From positions 1-62,205 of the forward strand of contig DATHBT010000045.1 in assembly GCA_035295985.1 (NCBI GenBank): a DNA stretch of 62,205 nucleotides. The letters are read 5' to 3'. A program made the position numbers and the translations under genes. Shown one piece after another: positions 34,410-43,556 of this stretch. The notes under the pieces were generated by a model. The model ran no database searches and had not been told where the DNA came from. It saw only the letters and a program-made list of their open reading frames with translations. Every line of letters starts with the position of its first letter. Position 1 is the stretch's first letter. The DNA comes from JAIVGV01 sp035295985 (GTDB lineage Bacteria > Acidobacteriota > Blastocatellia > Pyrinomonadales > Pyrinomonadaceae).

Positions 34410-37400
34410 TCAGTTTGCGGCCTCGCCGTCGGGTTCGGCGGCGAGCAGCCGCTCGATGCTGTCGGCGAGTTCGGCCGGCTCGAACGGCTTGGCGAGGTGG
34501 GCCGCGAAGCCGGCCGCGCGCGCAAGCTCGGCGTCGCGCTCGGCGGCGTAGCCGGTGACGGCGAGGGCGGGCGCGGAGGCCATGTGCGGCAGCTCCCGCC
34601 TGATGCGCGCGAGCAGTTCGTACCCGTCTGTGTCTGGCAGTCCGATGTCGGAGACGATTATATCAAAGTGCCCCCGCCCCGCAACGCGCAGCGCCTCGGC
34701 CGCCGTCGCGCAAGCCGCCACCTCGTAGCCCCGCGCCGTGAGGAAGACGCGCAGCATCTCCAATGTGTCCGGCGCGTCCTCGACGACGAGCACGCGACCC
34801 TTCGATTGCGGAATGCGGATTGCGGATTGGGGACTGGAAGAGACAGGTTCCGAGTGCGGCGTCTGGGCTCCCTCTGAATGCCGCGTCTCCGCCTGCACCG
34901 GCCCGACCGAAGGCGCGGTCGCCGGCCGCGGTTGTTCTTCAATCCGCACTCCGAAATCCGCATTCCGCAATTCCGTCAGCGGGAGGCTGACGGTGAAGCG
35001 GCTGCCGCGGCCCTCGCCCTCGCTCGCGGCCGTGACCGTGCCGCCGTGCGCCTCGACGAAGCTGCGCACGAGCGCGAGGCCGATCCCTAAGCCCCCGTAC
35101 TGCTTCGTCGTGGACATGTCGGCCTGCTGGAAGCGGTCGAAGACGTGCGGCAGAAACTCCGCGGGGATGCCGACGCCCTCGTCCTCGACGTGGACGCGCG
35201 CTACGCGGCCGTCGCGCTCGCAGCGCACGCGCACGCGCCCGCCCTCGGGAGAGAACTTGACGGCGTTCGTCAGCAAATTCCAGAAGACCTGCGCGAGGCG
35301 CGTCCGGTCGCCGGAGACTTCGGGCGGCGGGTCGGCGCACGACGAATCGAGTTCTATCACCACGCCGCGCCCCTCGGCCTGCGGGCGGACGGTGTCGGCG
35401 GCCTGCCGGATGACGGACTCCAACGGTACGGGCGCGCGGTCGATCCGCATCTTGTCGTTGAGGATGGCCGACATGTCGAGCAAATCGTTGATGAGCCGCG
35501 AGAGCGACTGGGAGTTCTTGTCGATGACCGAGAGTCCGTGCGTCAGTTCTTCCTGCCTGATCGCGCCGCCGCGCATCAGGTGAACCCACCCGATGATCGG
35601 CGTGAGCGGCGTCCTCAGCTCGTGCGAGAGCGTGGCGAGGAATTCGTCCTTCGCGCGGTTGGCCTCCTGCGCGCGCTGGTAGAGGCGCGCGTTATCGACG
35701 GCCAGCCCGGCGCGGCGCGCGAGTTCTTCCGCCAGCCGCAGCTCGCGGTCGCCGTAGGGGCGGCCCGACTCCGCCGAGATGAAGGTGAGCGCGCCGAGCG
35801 TCCGGCCGCGCGCGACGAGCGGGACGGTCATGGCCGAGCGCAGGCCGAGGCGGCGCAGCTCTTCCGCGTGCGGCGCGTGCGGGGTGATGCGCGCGAGGGC
35901 CGCGCCGTCAACCTCGCTGAAGAGTTCGGGCCGGCCCTCGCGCAGCACGCGCGCGACCGTGTGATCGGAGTCGGGCGCGACGGGGTGGCGCTTCTGCATC
36001 TCGCGCCAGGCGTCGGCGCGCGCGGGGTCGCGGTGCTCGGCGGTGAGGCGGCGGACGCGCCCGTCGTCCTCGACCAGATCGACGAGGCAGTAGTCGGCGA
36101 GGAAGTTTGCGGCGAGGCGCGCGACCACGGCGAGCGTGGCCGCATAGTCGAGCGAGGAGGCGAGGGCCGTGGTCGCGTCGGCGAGGAAGCGGCGCTCCTC
36201 CTCGGCGCGCTGCCGCTCGGTGATGTCGCGCATGATGACGGTGTAGAGCTTGCGCCCGTTCGTCTCGATCTGCGAGATCGAGGCTTCGAGCGGGAACTCC
36301 GTGCCGTCGGCCCGCAGGCCCGCGACGGCGCGCGCGCCGGCCATCGCGCGCGTGGTGACGCCCGTCCGGCCGAAGGCGTGGACGTGCTCGCGGTGCTCCC
36401 CGCGGAAGCGCCGGGGCATGAACTCTTCGAGCGGGCGGCCGACCGCCTCGAGCGCGCGGAGGCCGAACATCCTCTCGGCCGCGTGGTTGAAGAGGACGAC
36501 CTGCTGCTCCTCATCCACCGTGATGATGGCGTCCATGGCCGACTCGACGATGCCTTCGAGCCGCGCCTGGCTCTCGCGCAGGGCCTCCTCGGCGCGCATC
36601 CGCACGCTCACGTCCTCATGCATGAGCACGACCTCGCGCACCTCGCCCCGCTCGTCCTTGACCGGGTAGATGAAGGCCTGCACCCAGCGCGGGAAGCCGG
36701 CGAACTCGCCCGTCGGGGGGTCGTAGGGGACGGGCGGGAGCGGCGTCGCCTCGCCCGCGAAGGCGCGGCGGATGAGCTGTAGTATGCCCTGCTCTTCGAG
36801 CTGCCGGTCTTCGAGGATGTTGTAGCCGATGGCGTCGAGATCGGAGAGCGCGACGCCCCAGAGCCGCTCCCACGCAGGGTTGACCCGGACGGTGCGGCCG
36901 TCGGGCGAGAAGAGCTGCGTGCTGAAGGGCGACTGATCGACCAGCTCGCGGAAGCGCCGCTCGGAGGCGCGCGCGGCCTCCTCGGCGAGCTTCATGTCGG
37001 TCACGTCGAAGGAGGAGCCGACGTAGCCGAGGAAAGTGCCGTCGGGCGTGAAGCGCGGCAGCCCGTCCGAGCGCAGCCAGCGGTACTCGCCATCGGCGCG
37101 GCGGAAGCGGAACCGCGCGGAGAAGGGCGCGCGCCGCTCGAAGGCATCGCGGTAGGCGGCGACGTACGCCTCGGCGTCTTCGGGGTGGAGCGCCATCGCC
37201 CAGTCCATCGCGAGCACCTCTTCCATCGTGCGGCCGAGGAAGTCCAGGTACTGCCGGTTGACGAACTCGCACCCCACCAAGCCGTTCAGCCAGATGAGGA
37301 CGGGCACGCTGTCGGCCAGCGTGCGGAATCGCTCCTCGGACTCGCGCAGCGCCGCCTCCGCCCGCTTGCGCTCCGTGATGTCCATCGTCACGCCGCGCAT

Positions 37401-39641
37401 GCCGACGGGGTTGCCCCCGTCGTCGCAGATGATCAGCGACTGCGCCTCGACGTGGATCGCGCGCCCGTCCTTACGCACCCAGCGGAATTGGCTCGCGCCG
37501 CCCTTGCGGCTGTCGAACTTCCGGCGCGCTTCGGCCGCCGCCCGCTCGCGATCCTCCGGGTGGACAATAGTCAGCCAGAAGTTCGGGGTCTGGAGCCACT
37601 CCTCGACCGTGTAGCCGAGCAACGTCTCGACGTAGTCGCTGACGAAGTTGATGCGCTGCGACTGCGCGTCCGGCTCGCCCCACGCCTCCCAGACGACGCC
37701 GGGGACGTTGCCGACCAGTTCTTTCAGGCGGCGGCGCTCGCCTTCGATCTGCGCCGCGAGGCGCGCCCGCTCGTCCTCGGCGCGCTTGCGCCGCGTGATG
37801 TCGCGGGAGACGCCGACGATGCCGACCTGCCGCCCGTCGCTGTCGTAGATCGGGGTGTCCGTGACGGAGACGGGGAAGGACGTGCCGTCGCGGCGGCGGA
37901 CGAAGAACTCGCCCGACCAGCTCTGGCCCTCGCGCAGCCGCGACATGATCTCGTCGGCCTGCTCGCGCGTCGTCTCGGCCGGCGTGACCTCGACGACGTT
38001 GCGCCCGATGACTTCGCCGGCGCGCCAGCCGTACATCCGCTCGGCGAAGCGGTTCCAGTAGGTGACGTGGCCGCCGAGGTCGGTGGCGATGACGGCCTCC
38101 TCGACCGTGTCGAGCAGGTGGGCCTGGAAGCGGATCGCGTCCTCGGCCTGCTTGCGCTCGGTGATGTCGCGCGTGAAGCAGCGGGTGTGGACGAAGCGGT
38201 CGCCCTCCCAATAGACGTTCGAGTTGATGAGCACGTGGCGGACGGAGCCGTCCTTCGCGCGGAGCCGGGCCTCGTAACCGTACAGCTCTTCGCCGCGGGC
38301 GAGGCGGGCGAGGATGTCCTTGATCGCTTCGGGGTCGGCGTGGAACTCGGAGATGTGGCGGCCGACGTACTCCTCGCGCGTGTAGCCCAGGAGTTCCAGC
38401 TCGGAGCGGTTCGCCCAAAGAATCTTGCCGTCGGGGCCGACCCAGTGGAGGCCGACCGTGGCGTTCTCCGTAAAATCCGTCAACTCCTTCTCGCGGCGGC
38501 GCAGCTCCTCCTCCGCCCGCTTGCGCTCGGTGATGTCGGCGACGAGCGCGACGACCCCCTGCGGGCGGCCTTCGGCGTCGAGGAGCGGCGCGGTCGAGAT
38601 GCTCACGTCTATGACGGTGCCGTCCTTGCGGCGGCGGCGCGTCTCGAAGTTGGTGAAGCTGCTGCCCGCGACGGCCGCCGCGTGGTTGCGCGCCACCTCC
38701 TCCTGCAGCTCTTCGGGCACGGTCGGGAGCGGCCGGCCGACGATCTCCTCCTCCGTCCAGCCGAAGGTGCGCTCGGCCGCGGGGTTCCAGGAGCGGACGA
38801 CGGCCGCCTCGTCGAGCGTGACGATGGCGAGCGGCGACGCCTCGATGATCGCCTGGAGCGTGCGGTTGCTGCGGCCCAGGGCTTCGAGCGCCGACTGCAT
38901 CTCGCGGCGTCGCGCGGCCACCTCGCGCGCGAGCGCGGTCAGATCGCCGCTCTGGCTCTCCAGCTCCTCCTGCAACATCTCGCGCGTGCGCTTGAGCTGG
39001 ATCAGGTTCTCGGCGCGCGCGAGCAGTTCGGCCGGCGCGAACGGTTTGGTGAGGAAGTCCTGCGCGCCCGCGCGCAGAAGGCGGACGCGCAGCTCGTCGT
39101 CGGCCATGGCGGTCAGCATTAGCACCGGCACGTCGCGCAGGTCGTCGCTCCGGCGCAGTTCCGAGACGAGCCGTTCGCCGCTCATGCCGGGCGTCATCAC
39201 GTCGCTGATGACGAGGTCGGGCCGAAGCTCGCGCGCTCGCTCCACGCCCTCCGCGCCGTCCGCGGCCAACACGACGCGGCACGTCTGCGAGAGCGCCTCC
39301 GCCACGAAGCGGTTTATCTCCGGGTCGTCTTCGACGACGAGGACGAGCGGCGCGAGCGCGAGCCGCGCGACGCGCGCCCCGCCGCCCGGCCGTGCGGCCT
39401 GACGGGCGGCAAGCTGCCCGTCCCCGCGCCACATTCCGTCACCCTCTTCGCGCCGCGCGGCCTGCCGGCCGTCCGGCGCGACGGCGGCGGGCGTGGTCTG
39501 AGGCGCGTCCCCGTCCCCGACGCGACGCCGGAGGGCTTCCAGTTCGCGGTAAGCCTCCTCCAGATCGCGGCGACGCTCCTCGGAGATTTTCGCCTCGCGC
39601 GCGAGCGCGCGCAGCGATGAAGTGCGAATCACTCTGATCAT
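34410..39641 (-). CDS. Hybrid sensor histidine kinase: REC-7xPAS-GAF-HisKA-HATPase-REC
   Basis: The 1743-aa soluble protein starts with a receiver (phospho-Asp near residue 147 in LVISDVMTPGMSG) and a coiled coil. Seven PAS units follow, recognisable by starts such as ASPLAIVTLDEA, NATVGLHWVGPDG, VEEAVIATDLGG, VPGVVWEAWG, VPVLIWLNGLVG, SPFSTQLFSPDG and AMDAIITVDEE, most joined by DITERKRAEE helices. A GAF domain (about 1120-1290), HisKA (His near 1340 in LSHELRTPL), HATPase (EGVGIPAEFLPHVF, GGLGIGLALVRSF) and a second receiver (Asp near 1662) complete it. No membrane helices are seen. ATG at 39641 has GAGGTG five nt upstream. It probably integrates several cytosolic redox or ligand signals. 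Confidence 0.93.
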   Translation of the reverse strand: MIRVIRTSSLRALAREAKISEERRRDLEEAYRELEALRRRVGDGDAPQTTPAAVAPDGRQAARREEGDGMWRGDGQLAARQAARPGGGARVARLALAPLVLVVEDDPEINRFVAEALSQTCRVVLAADGAEGVERARELRPDLVISDVMTPGMSGERLVSELRRSDDLRDVPVLMLTAMADDELRVRLLRAGAQDFLTKPFAPAELLARAENLIQLKRTREMLQEELESQSGDLTALAREVAARRREMQSALEALGRSNRTLQAIIEASPLAIVTLDEAAVVRSWNPAAERTFGWTEEEIVGRPLPTVPEELQEEVARNHAAAVAGSSFTNFETRRRRKDGTVIDVSISTAPLLDAEGRPQGVVALVADITERKRAEEELRRREKELTDFTENATVGLHWVGPDGKILWANRSELELLGYTREEYVGRHISEFHADPEAIKDILARLARGEELYGYEARLRAKDGSVRHVLINSNVYWEGDRFVHTRCFTRDITERKQAEDAIRFQAHLLDTVEEAVIATDLGGHVTYWNRFAERMYGWRAGEVIGRNVVEVTPAETTREQADEIMSRLREGQSWSGEFFVRRRDGTSFPVSVTDTPIYDSDGRQVGIVGVSRDITRRKRAEDERARLAAQIEGERRRLKELVGNVPGVVWEAWGEPDAQSQRINFVSDYVETLLGYTVEEWLQTPNFWLTIVHPEDRERAAAEARRKFDSRKGGASQFRWVRKDGRAIHVEAQSLIICDDGGNPVGMRGVTMDITERKRAEAALRESEERFRTLADSVPVLIWLNGLVGCEFVNRQYLDFLGRTMEEVLAMDWAMALHPEDAEAYVAAYRDAFERRAPFSARFRFRRADGEYRWLRSDGLPRFTPDGTFLGYVGSSFDVTDMKLAEEAARASERRFRELVDQSPFSTQLFSPDGRTVRVNPAWERLWGVALSDLDAIGYNILEDRQLEEQGILQLIRRAFAGEATPLPPVPYDPPTGEFAGFPRWVQAFIYPVKDERGEVREVVLMHEDVSVRMRAEEALRESQARLEGIVESAMDAIITVDEEQQVVLFNHAAERMFGLRALEAVGRPLEEFMPRRFRGEHREHVHAFGRTGVTTRAMAGARAVAGLRADGTEFPLEASISQIETNGRKLYTVIMRDITERQRAEEERRFLADATTALASSLDYAATLAVVARLAANFLADYCLVDLVEDDGRVRRLTAEHRDPARADAWREMQKRHPVAPDSDHTVARVLREGRPELFSEVDGAALARITPHAPHAEELRRLGLRSAMTVPLVARGRTLGALTFISAESGRPYGDRELRLAEELARRAGLAVDNARLYQRAQEANRAKDEFLATLSHELRTPLTPIIGWVHLMRGGAIRQEELTHGLSVIDKNSQSLSRLINDLLDMSAILNDKMRIDRAPVPLESVIRQAADTVRPQAEGRGVVIELDSSCADPPPEVSGDRTRLAQVFWNLLTNAVKFSPEGGRVRVRCERDGRVARVHVEDEGVGIPAEFLPHVFDRFQQADMSTTKQYGGLGIGLALVRSFVEAHGGTVTAASEGEGRGSRFTVSLPLTELRNADFGVRIEEQPRPATAPSVGPVQAETRHSEGAQTPHSEPVSSSPQSAIRIPQSKGRVLVVEDAPDTLEMLRVFLTARGYEVAACATAAEALRVAGRGHFDIIVSDIGLPDTDGYELLARIRRELPHMASAPALAVTGYAAERDAELARAAGFAAHLAKPFEPAELADSIERLLAAEPDGEAAN

Positions 39642-39977
39642 AGACACCTCACGAGGCAGTCCTGCCCCCGGCCCGCGCCGGGCCGCGCGCAAAGCTCCCC
39701 GCGCTTCTCCTACGAGACTGCGCCCTGCCTGAAACTTAAGAACACGCGGACTGAAAGATTGCGGAACGGGGGCAGAAGGCGAAAAAAAGCTACGCCCGCC
39801 CGCGTGGTCAAGTCAAGGAAAAGCTTTTAGCTATTAGCTTTTAGCTTTCAGCAACCGGCCGTCGGCCGGCATCCGTCAGGTGTCCAAAGCGGAGAAGCTT
39901 GGCCCTTGCCTGGCTAAAAGCTAACAGCTAAGCTTCTGTTGCACTTCTAACCTCCAGCCTCTAACCTCTGACCTGCG
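39642..39977. repeat. Intergenic region with GCTTTTAGC palindrome and a CTCTAACCTC tract
   Basis: No gene is seen in these 336 bp between divergent genes. The palindrome has a left arm at 39820-39850 (AGCTTTTAGCTATTAGCTTT) and a right arm at 39911-39936 (CTGGCTAAAAGCTAACAGC), with a 60-bp loop. A lone word tract (TTCTAACCTCCAGCCTCTAA) at 39945-39975 then abuts the hydrolase ATG. The promoter of the hybrid kinase must lie near 39650-39800 but is not obvious. Confidence 0.75.
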
Positions 39978-40646
39978 ATGTACCCGGCAGGCAACCTGTT
40001 CATCCCGGCCCCGCACGGCCGGCTCGAAGCGATCCTGAAGGAGCCGCAGGGCGGCGCTGCGGGGGCGCGCGGCGCGGCGCTCATCCTGCACCCGCACCCG
40101 CTCCACGGCGGCACGATGCACAACAAGGTGGTCTTCCGCATGGCGCGCGGCCTGAATGAAGCCGGCCTGATTAGCTTACGCATCAACTTCCGCGGCACGG
40201 GCCAATCTACGGGAACGCACGACCGCGCGCGGGGCGGCGAGCAGGAGGACGCGCGCCTCGCGCTCGACCACCTGGCCGCCTCTTACCCCGCGCTCCCGCT
40301 CGCCGTCGCCGGCTTCTCATTCGGCGCGCGCGTCGGCCTCGAAGTCGGCACGCGAGAGGAGCGCGTGCGCGCCCTCGTCGGCGTCGGCACGCCCGTCAGC
40401 ATCCCCGAACGCGAGTACGACTTCTCCTTCATCGAGGAGTGCCGCAAGCCGCTGCTCTTCGTCCACGGCTCGCGGGACGAGTTCGGCGCGGTCGAAGACC
40501 TGCGCGCGCTGGCCTCGCGCGCCCCGTCCGAGGCGCGCGCCCGCGTCGAGATAATTGAGGGCGCGGGCCACTTCTTCGACGATCAACTGGAAGAGCTGAC
40601 GCGCGTCGTGCGCGCGTGGGCGGAAGAGACTTTAAAATCGATCTGA
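39978..40646 (+). CDS. Alpha/beta hydrolase
   Basis: The 222-aa protein is a compact alpha/beta hydrolase. Features in order: the oxyanion region ILHPHPLHGGTMHNKVV, RINFRGTGQSTG, the nucleophile elbow GFSFGA (Ser near residue 115), the acid in VHGSRDEFG and the His in GAGHFFDDQ. The family (DUF/KANL3-Tex30 like) includes carboxylesterases and proteins without a known substrate. No signal peptide. The ATG directly follows a repeat tract without a clear Shine-Dalgarno. It converges on the acyl-CoA synthetase gene. Confidence 0.85.
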   Translation: MYPAGNLFIPAPHGRLEAILKEPQGGAAGARGAALILHPHPLHGGTMHNKVVFRMARGLNEAGLISLRINFRGTGQSTGTHDRARGGEQEDARLALDHLAASYPALPLAVAGFSFGARVGLEVGTREERVRALVGVGTPVSIPEREYDFSFIEECRKPLLFVHGSRDEFGAVEDLRALASRAPSEARARVEIIEGAGHFFDDQLEELTRVVRAWAEETLKSI

Positions 40647-40650
40647 GAAA

Positions 40651-40677
40651 ATGTTTGTAGGGGCGGGGCGGCGACCT
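40651..40677. repeat. Partial GTAGGGGCGGG repeat
   Basis: TGTAGGGGCGGGGCGGCGAC between two convergent stops matches one arm of the element at 48855-48992; the mirrored arm is missing. Confidence 0.45.
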
Positions 40678-40683
40678 CGACGG

Positions 40684-42636
40684 TCAGTCCTGCGGCTGAG
40701 CCTCGGCCTCGGTGTAGAGGCGCTCGATCACGTCGCGATATTTTTCGTCGATTACGCGCCGCTTGACCTTGAGCGTGGGCGTGAGTTCCCCGCCATCGAT
40801 TGAGAACTCGCGCTCGACGAGGGCGACGCGCTTCGGCCGCTCGAACTGCGAGAGCTGTTCGCACTGCGCTTCCACCTGCCGCTGCATGAGATCGAGCACT
40901 CGCGGGTGCTTACACAGCTCGGCCGGCTCGCGCGCGTCGATGCCCTTGTAGGCGGCGTAGGAGCGCAACTCCTCCCAGTTCGGGACGACCAGCGCGGCCG
41001 GGAACTTGCGGCCCGCGCCGATGAGGACGACCTGATTGACGAAGCGGGAGCGCTTGACGGCCGCCTCGACCGCCTGCGGCGCGACGTACTTGCCGCCCGA
41101 AGTCTTGAACAGCTCCTTCTTGCGGTCGGTGATGCGGAGGAAGCCGTCTTCGTCGAGCTGGCCGATGTCGCCGGTCTTGAAGAAGCCGTCGTCGGTGAGG
41201 ACGGCCGCCGTGGCGTCGGGCTTGTTGTAGTAGCCGAGCATCACGTTGGGCCCGCGCACCTCGATCTCCCCATCGTCTGCGATCCGCACCTCGACGTTGC
41301 GGATGGGGCGGCCGACAGTTCCGATGCGGTTCTCCTCCAGGTTGCCGGCGGCGATGACGGGCGAGGTCTCGGTCAGCCCGTAGCCCTCGACGATGGGCAG
41401 GCCCGCGCCGTAGAACGTGTAGCCGAGTTCGGGCGGGAGCGCCGCGCCGCCGGAGACGAACAGGCGCATCCGGCCGCCCATCCCCTCGCGCCACTTGCGG
41501 AAGACGAGCCGGTCGGCGATGTCGTGCTGCAAGTCGAGCAGCGGCGGGACGGGCCGCTTCGACACGCGATACCTGGCCCACCGTTTGCCCACGTCAATCG
41601 CCCACGCGAGTATGCCGGCCGTGAGCCTGCCCTTCGCGGCGGCGCGCTCCCTGATGCGCGCGAGAATCTTCTCGAAGAGGCGCGGCACGCAGAGCATCAC
41701 GGTCGGGCGCACCTCGCGCATGTTCTCGCCGATCTTCTCCAACGACTCCGCGAAATAGACGCTCATCCCGTGGTGGACGTACATGTACATCCCCAGCCGT
41801 TCGAGGACGTGCGATAGCGGGAGGACGGAGAGCGCGACGTCCGTTTCGGAGAACGCCAGATGCCCGGAGCTGTCGATGAGGTTCGAGACGAAGTTCGAGT
41901 GCGTGAGCATGACGCCCTTCGGCTCGCCCGTCGTGCCCGACGTGTAGATGATCGTCGCGAGGTCTTCGGGCGAGACGGCCCGCGTGAGTTCGTCGATCAG
42001 CCCGGGCTGCTCTTTACGCAGCTCACGGCCGCGCGCGATTAATTCTTCCAGCGTCGTCGCGCCGGACTCCCGCGCGCCTTCCGCGTCGAAGAAGAAGGCG
42101 TGTTCGAGGGCGTGCGCGTCGCCGAGCGCGTCGGCGACGCGCTCGTAGGCCGCGCGGCTGCTGACGAAGAGTGCGCGCGCGCCCGAGTCGTTGAGGATGT
42201 AGCTGACCTGCGGCGGGGCCTGCGTCGGGTAGATCGGCACGTCGATGACGCCGGCGAACTGGCAGCCCGCGTCCGTGATCGTCCATTCGGGGCGGCTCTC
42301 GGAGAGCAGGGCGACGCGGTCGCCGCGCCGCAGCCCCGCTGCGTGGAGGCCGAGCGCGACCGCATGCGCGCGTTCGAGAAACTCGGCGGAAGAGATCGCG
42401 CGCCACCCGCCGTCGCGCTTGTAGTTGAGGGCGTCCGCCTTCGCGTGATCGCGCGCCGCGCGCTCGAACACTTCCGGGAGCGTCGTCGGCTCGTCCGCGT
42501 CGAGCGGCACGCGCGGGGGTGTGTGACGTTGCGGCGCGCGGCCGTCGCCGCCCGCGCCGCCGCCGTCTCGCGCGTCGCGGGACGCGGCCGTTTCGCCGGC
42601 TGTCGGGTCTGTCTTCAACTGCGCCTCGTTCGTCAT
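40684..42636 (-). CDS. Long-chain fatty acid--CoA ligase (AMP-forming)
   Basis: The 650-aa enzyme is an ANL-superfamily long-chain acyl-CoA synthetase. Motifs include the P-loop IIYTSGTTGEPKGVMLTHSN, GYGLTETSPV, the hinge TGDIGQLDEDGFLRITDRKK and the closing SGGKYVAPQAVE. It activates fatty acids for degradation or lipid synthesis at the inner membrane. The first 45 residues are a Gly/Ala/Arg-rich tail without known role. The frame is open upstream, but ATG at 42636 overlaps the TetR-type gene stop by 4 bp (ATGA), so the two are translationally coupled, and the regulator probably controls this enzyme. Confidence 0.9.
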   Translation of the reverse strand: MTNEAQLKTDPTAGETAASRDARDGGGAGGDGRAPQRHTPPRVPLDADEPTTLPEVFERAARDHAKADALNYKRDGGWRAISSAEFLERAHAVALGLHAAGLRRGDRVALLSESRPEWTITDAGCQFAGVIDVPIYPTQAPPQVSYILNDSGARALFVSSRAAYERVADALGDAHALEHAFFFDAEGARESGATTLEELIARGRELRKEQPGLIDELTRAVSPEDLATIIYTSGTTGEPKGVMLTHSNFVSNLIDSSGHLAFSETDVALSVLPLSHVLERLGMYMYVHHGMSVYFAESLEKIGENMREVRPTVMLCVPRLFEKILARIRERAAAKGRLTAGILAWAIDVGKRWARYRVSKRPVPPLLDLQHDIADRLVFRKWREGMGGRMRLFVSGGAALPPELGYTFYGAGLPIVEGYGLTETSPVIAAGNLEENRIGTVGRPIRNVEVRIADDGEIEVRGPNVMLGYYNKPDATAAVLTDDGFFKTGDIGQLDEDGFLRITDRKKELFKTSGGKYVAPQAVEAAVKRSRFVNQVVLIGAGRKFPAALVVPNWEELRSYAAYKGIDAREPAELCKHPRVLDLMQRQVEAQCEQLSQFERPKRVALVEREFSIDGGELTPTLKVKRRVIDEKYRDVIERLYTEAEAQPQD

Positions 42637-43250
42637 TTGGCGCTCACGCCTCCGAGGATGATGTCGAGCACTTCGTCGGCCGCGGGGGCGAGCCGGTAGC
42701 GGCGCGGCGACAGTATCCAGTTGGTCGCCATCTCGTCGAGCGCGCCGAACAGAATCTTGGCGACCGTCTTCGCCCTCAGCTCGCGGCGGAAGACGCCCGC
42801 GCGCTGCCCCTCCTCGAACGTCTCGCGGATGAGTCCCAGATATTCCGCGAAGCCCGCGGCCGAGAACTCTTCCATGAACTTGGTAGAGCCGCGCAGCTCG
42901 ACCTGGAAGACGACGGCGAGGTCGCGGTCGGCACCGAGCCGTTCGAGGTGCAGCCGCGCGATCTCGCGCAGCTTGTCGCGCGGGTCGGCGAGCACGGCCA
43001 GGCGCGCGTGCGCTTCGGCGAGCGTATCGCCCACGCCGCGGTCGAAGATGGAGCGCAGGATTTCCTCCTTGCTCTTGAAGTAGAGATAGACCGTGCCGTC
43101 GGCCACACCCGCGACGCGGGCCACGTCCGCCACCTTCGAGTTGAAGTAGCCGTTGCGCGCGAAGACTTTCGTGGCGGCGCGAAGTATCGCCTCGCGCTTG
43201 TCGGCCACCGCGGGCCGGGCCTGCTCTTTGAGCGAACGTGCGGAACGCAT
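42633..43250 (-). CDS. TetR-family regulator, FadR (Bacillus-type)-like
   Basis: The 205-aa repressor has an N-terminal TetR helix-turn-helix (REAILRAATKVFARNGYFNS, VARVAGVADGTVYLYFKSKE) and an all-helical ligand domain. The recognition helix GVADGTVYLYF and the neighbouring acyl-CoA synthetase match Bacillus/Thermus FadR, a repressor released by long-chain acyl-CoA. An 18-bp palindrome upstream fits the FadR box. It is the first gene of a two-gene operon and overlaps the ligase by 4 bp. Ligand identity is inferred. Confidence 0.85.
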   Translation of the reverse strand: MRSARSLKEQARPAVADKREAILRAATKVFARNGYFNSKVADVARVAGVADGTVYLYFKSKEEILRSIFDRGVGDTLAEAHARLAVLADPRDKLREIARLHLERLGADRDLAVVFQVELRGSTKFMEEFSAAGFAEYLGLIRETFEEGQRAGVFRRELRAKTVAKILFGALDEMATNWILSPRRYRLAPAADEVLDIILGGVSAK

Positions 43251-43305
43251 CTTTCGGGGAACTCGCGCGCGCCTTTCTTACCTTACGGGCCGGGCCGCCT
43301 CGGAC

Positions 43306-43323
43306 TGAGTGGCCGTTCATTCA
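43306..43323 (-). promoter_or_regulatory. FadR-like operator
   Basis: On the minus strand this reads TGAATGAACGGCCACTCA, an imperfect 18-bp palindrome. The published Bacillus FadR box is TGAATGAMTANTCATTCA; the left half matches 7 of 7 and the right half 5 of 7. It lies just downstream of a -10 element, where a repressor would block transcription of the TetR-ligase operon. The consensus is recalled from the literature, not searched. Confidence 0.6.
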
Positions 43324-43331
43324 GTGGGTCG

Positions 43332-43361
43332 ACTATAGCCCAAAGGCCCGTGAATCGTAAA
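43332..43361 (-). promoter_or_regulatory. Sigma70-like promoter of the TetR-acyl-CoA ligase operon
   Basis: On the minus strand TTTACG (43356-43361) and TATAGT (43332-43337) are separated by 18 bp. The start site would fall at about 43325, inside or next to the FadR-like operator. The -35 word lies in the GTAAATCGTGAATC repeat vocabulary. Confidence 0.5.
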
Positions 43362-43556
43362 TCGTGGAAAGAGGCTGTTAGCTATTAGCTGTTAGCTAAA
43401 CCTAGGTGTCCGTTGTCCGTGGTCAGTTGTCAGTTGTTTGAGACTGTGCGGCCCAAACCGCGGGCGGCGAGCCGGCGAAGCACGCACGGCAGACAACTAC
43501 GGACAACGGACAACTGACCACGGACAGCTAACAGCTAAGAGCTAACAGCTTCCCAG
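43350..43556. repeat. Nested intergenic palindrome: GCTGTTAGC arms around GTCCGTTGTCCGTGG arms
   Basis: The outer arms are 43373-43400 (AGGCTGTTAGCTATTAGCTG) and 43528-43552 (CAGCTAACAGCTAAGAGCTA). Inside, 43408-43438 (TGTCCGTTGTCCGTGGTCAG) and 43493-43527 (complement) form a second palindrome around a GC-rich loop. A short GTGAATCGTAAATCGTGG tract precedes the whole on the left. The order of the two families is the reverse of the composite at 8351-8536 in the sense that GCTGTTAGC is outside here and inside there. Confidence 0.9.
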
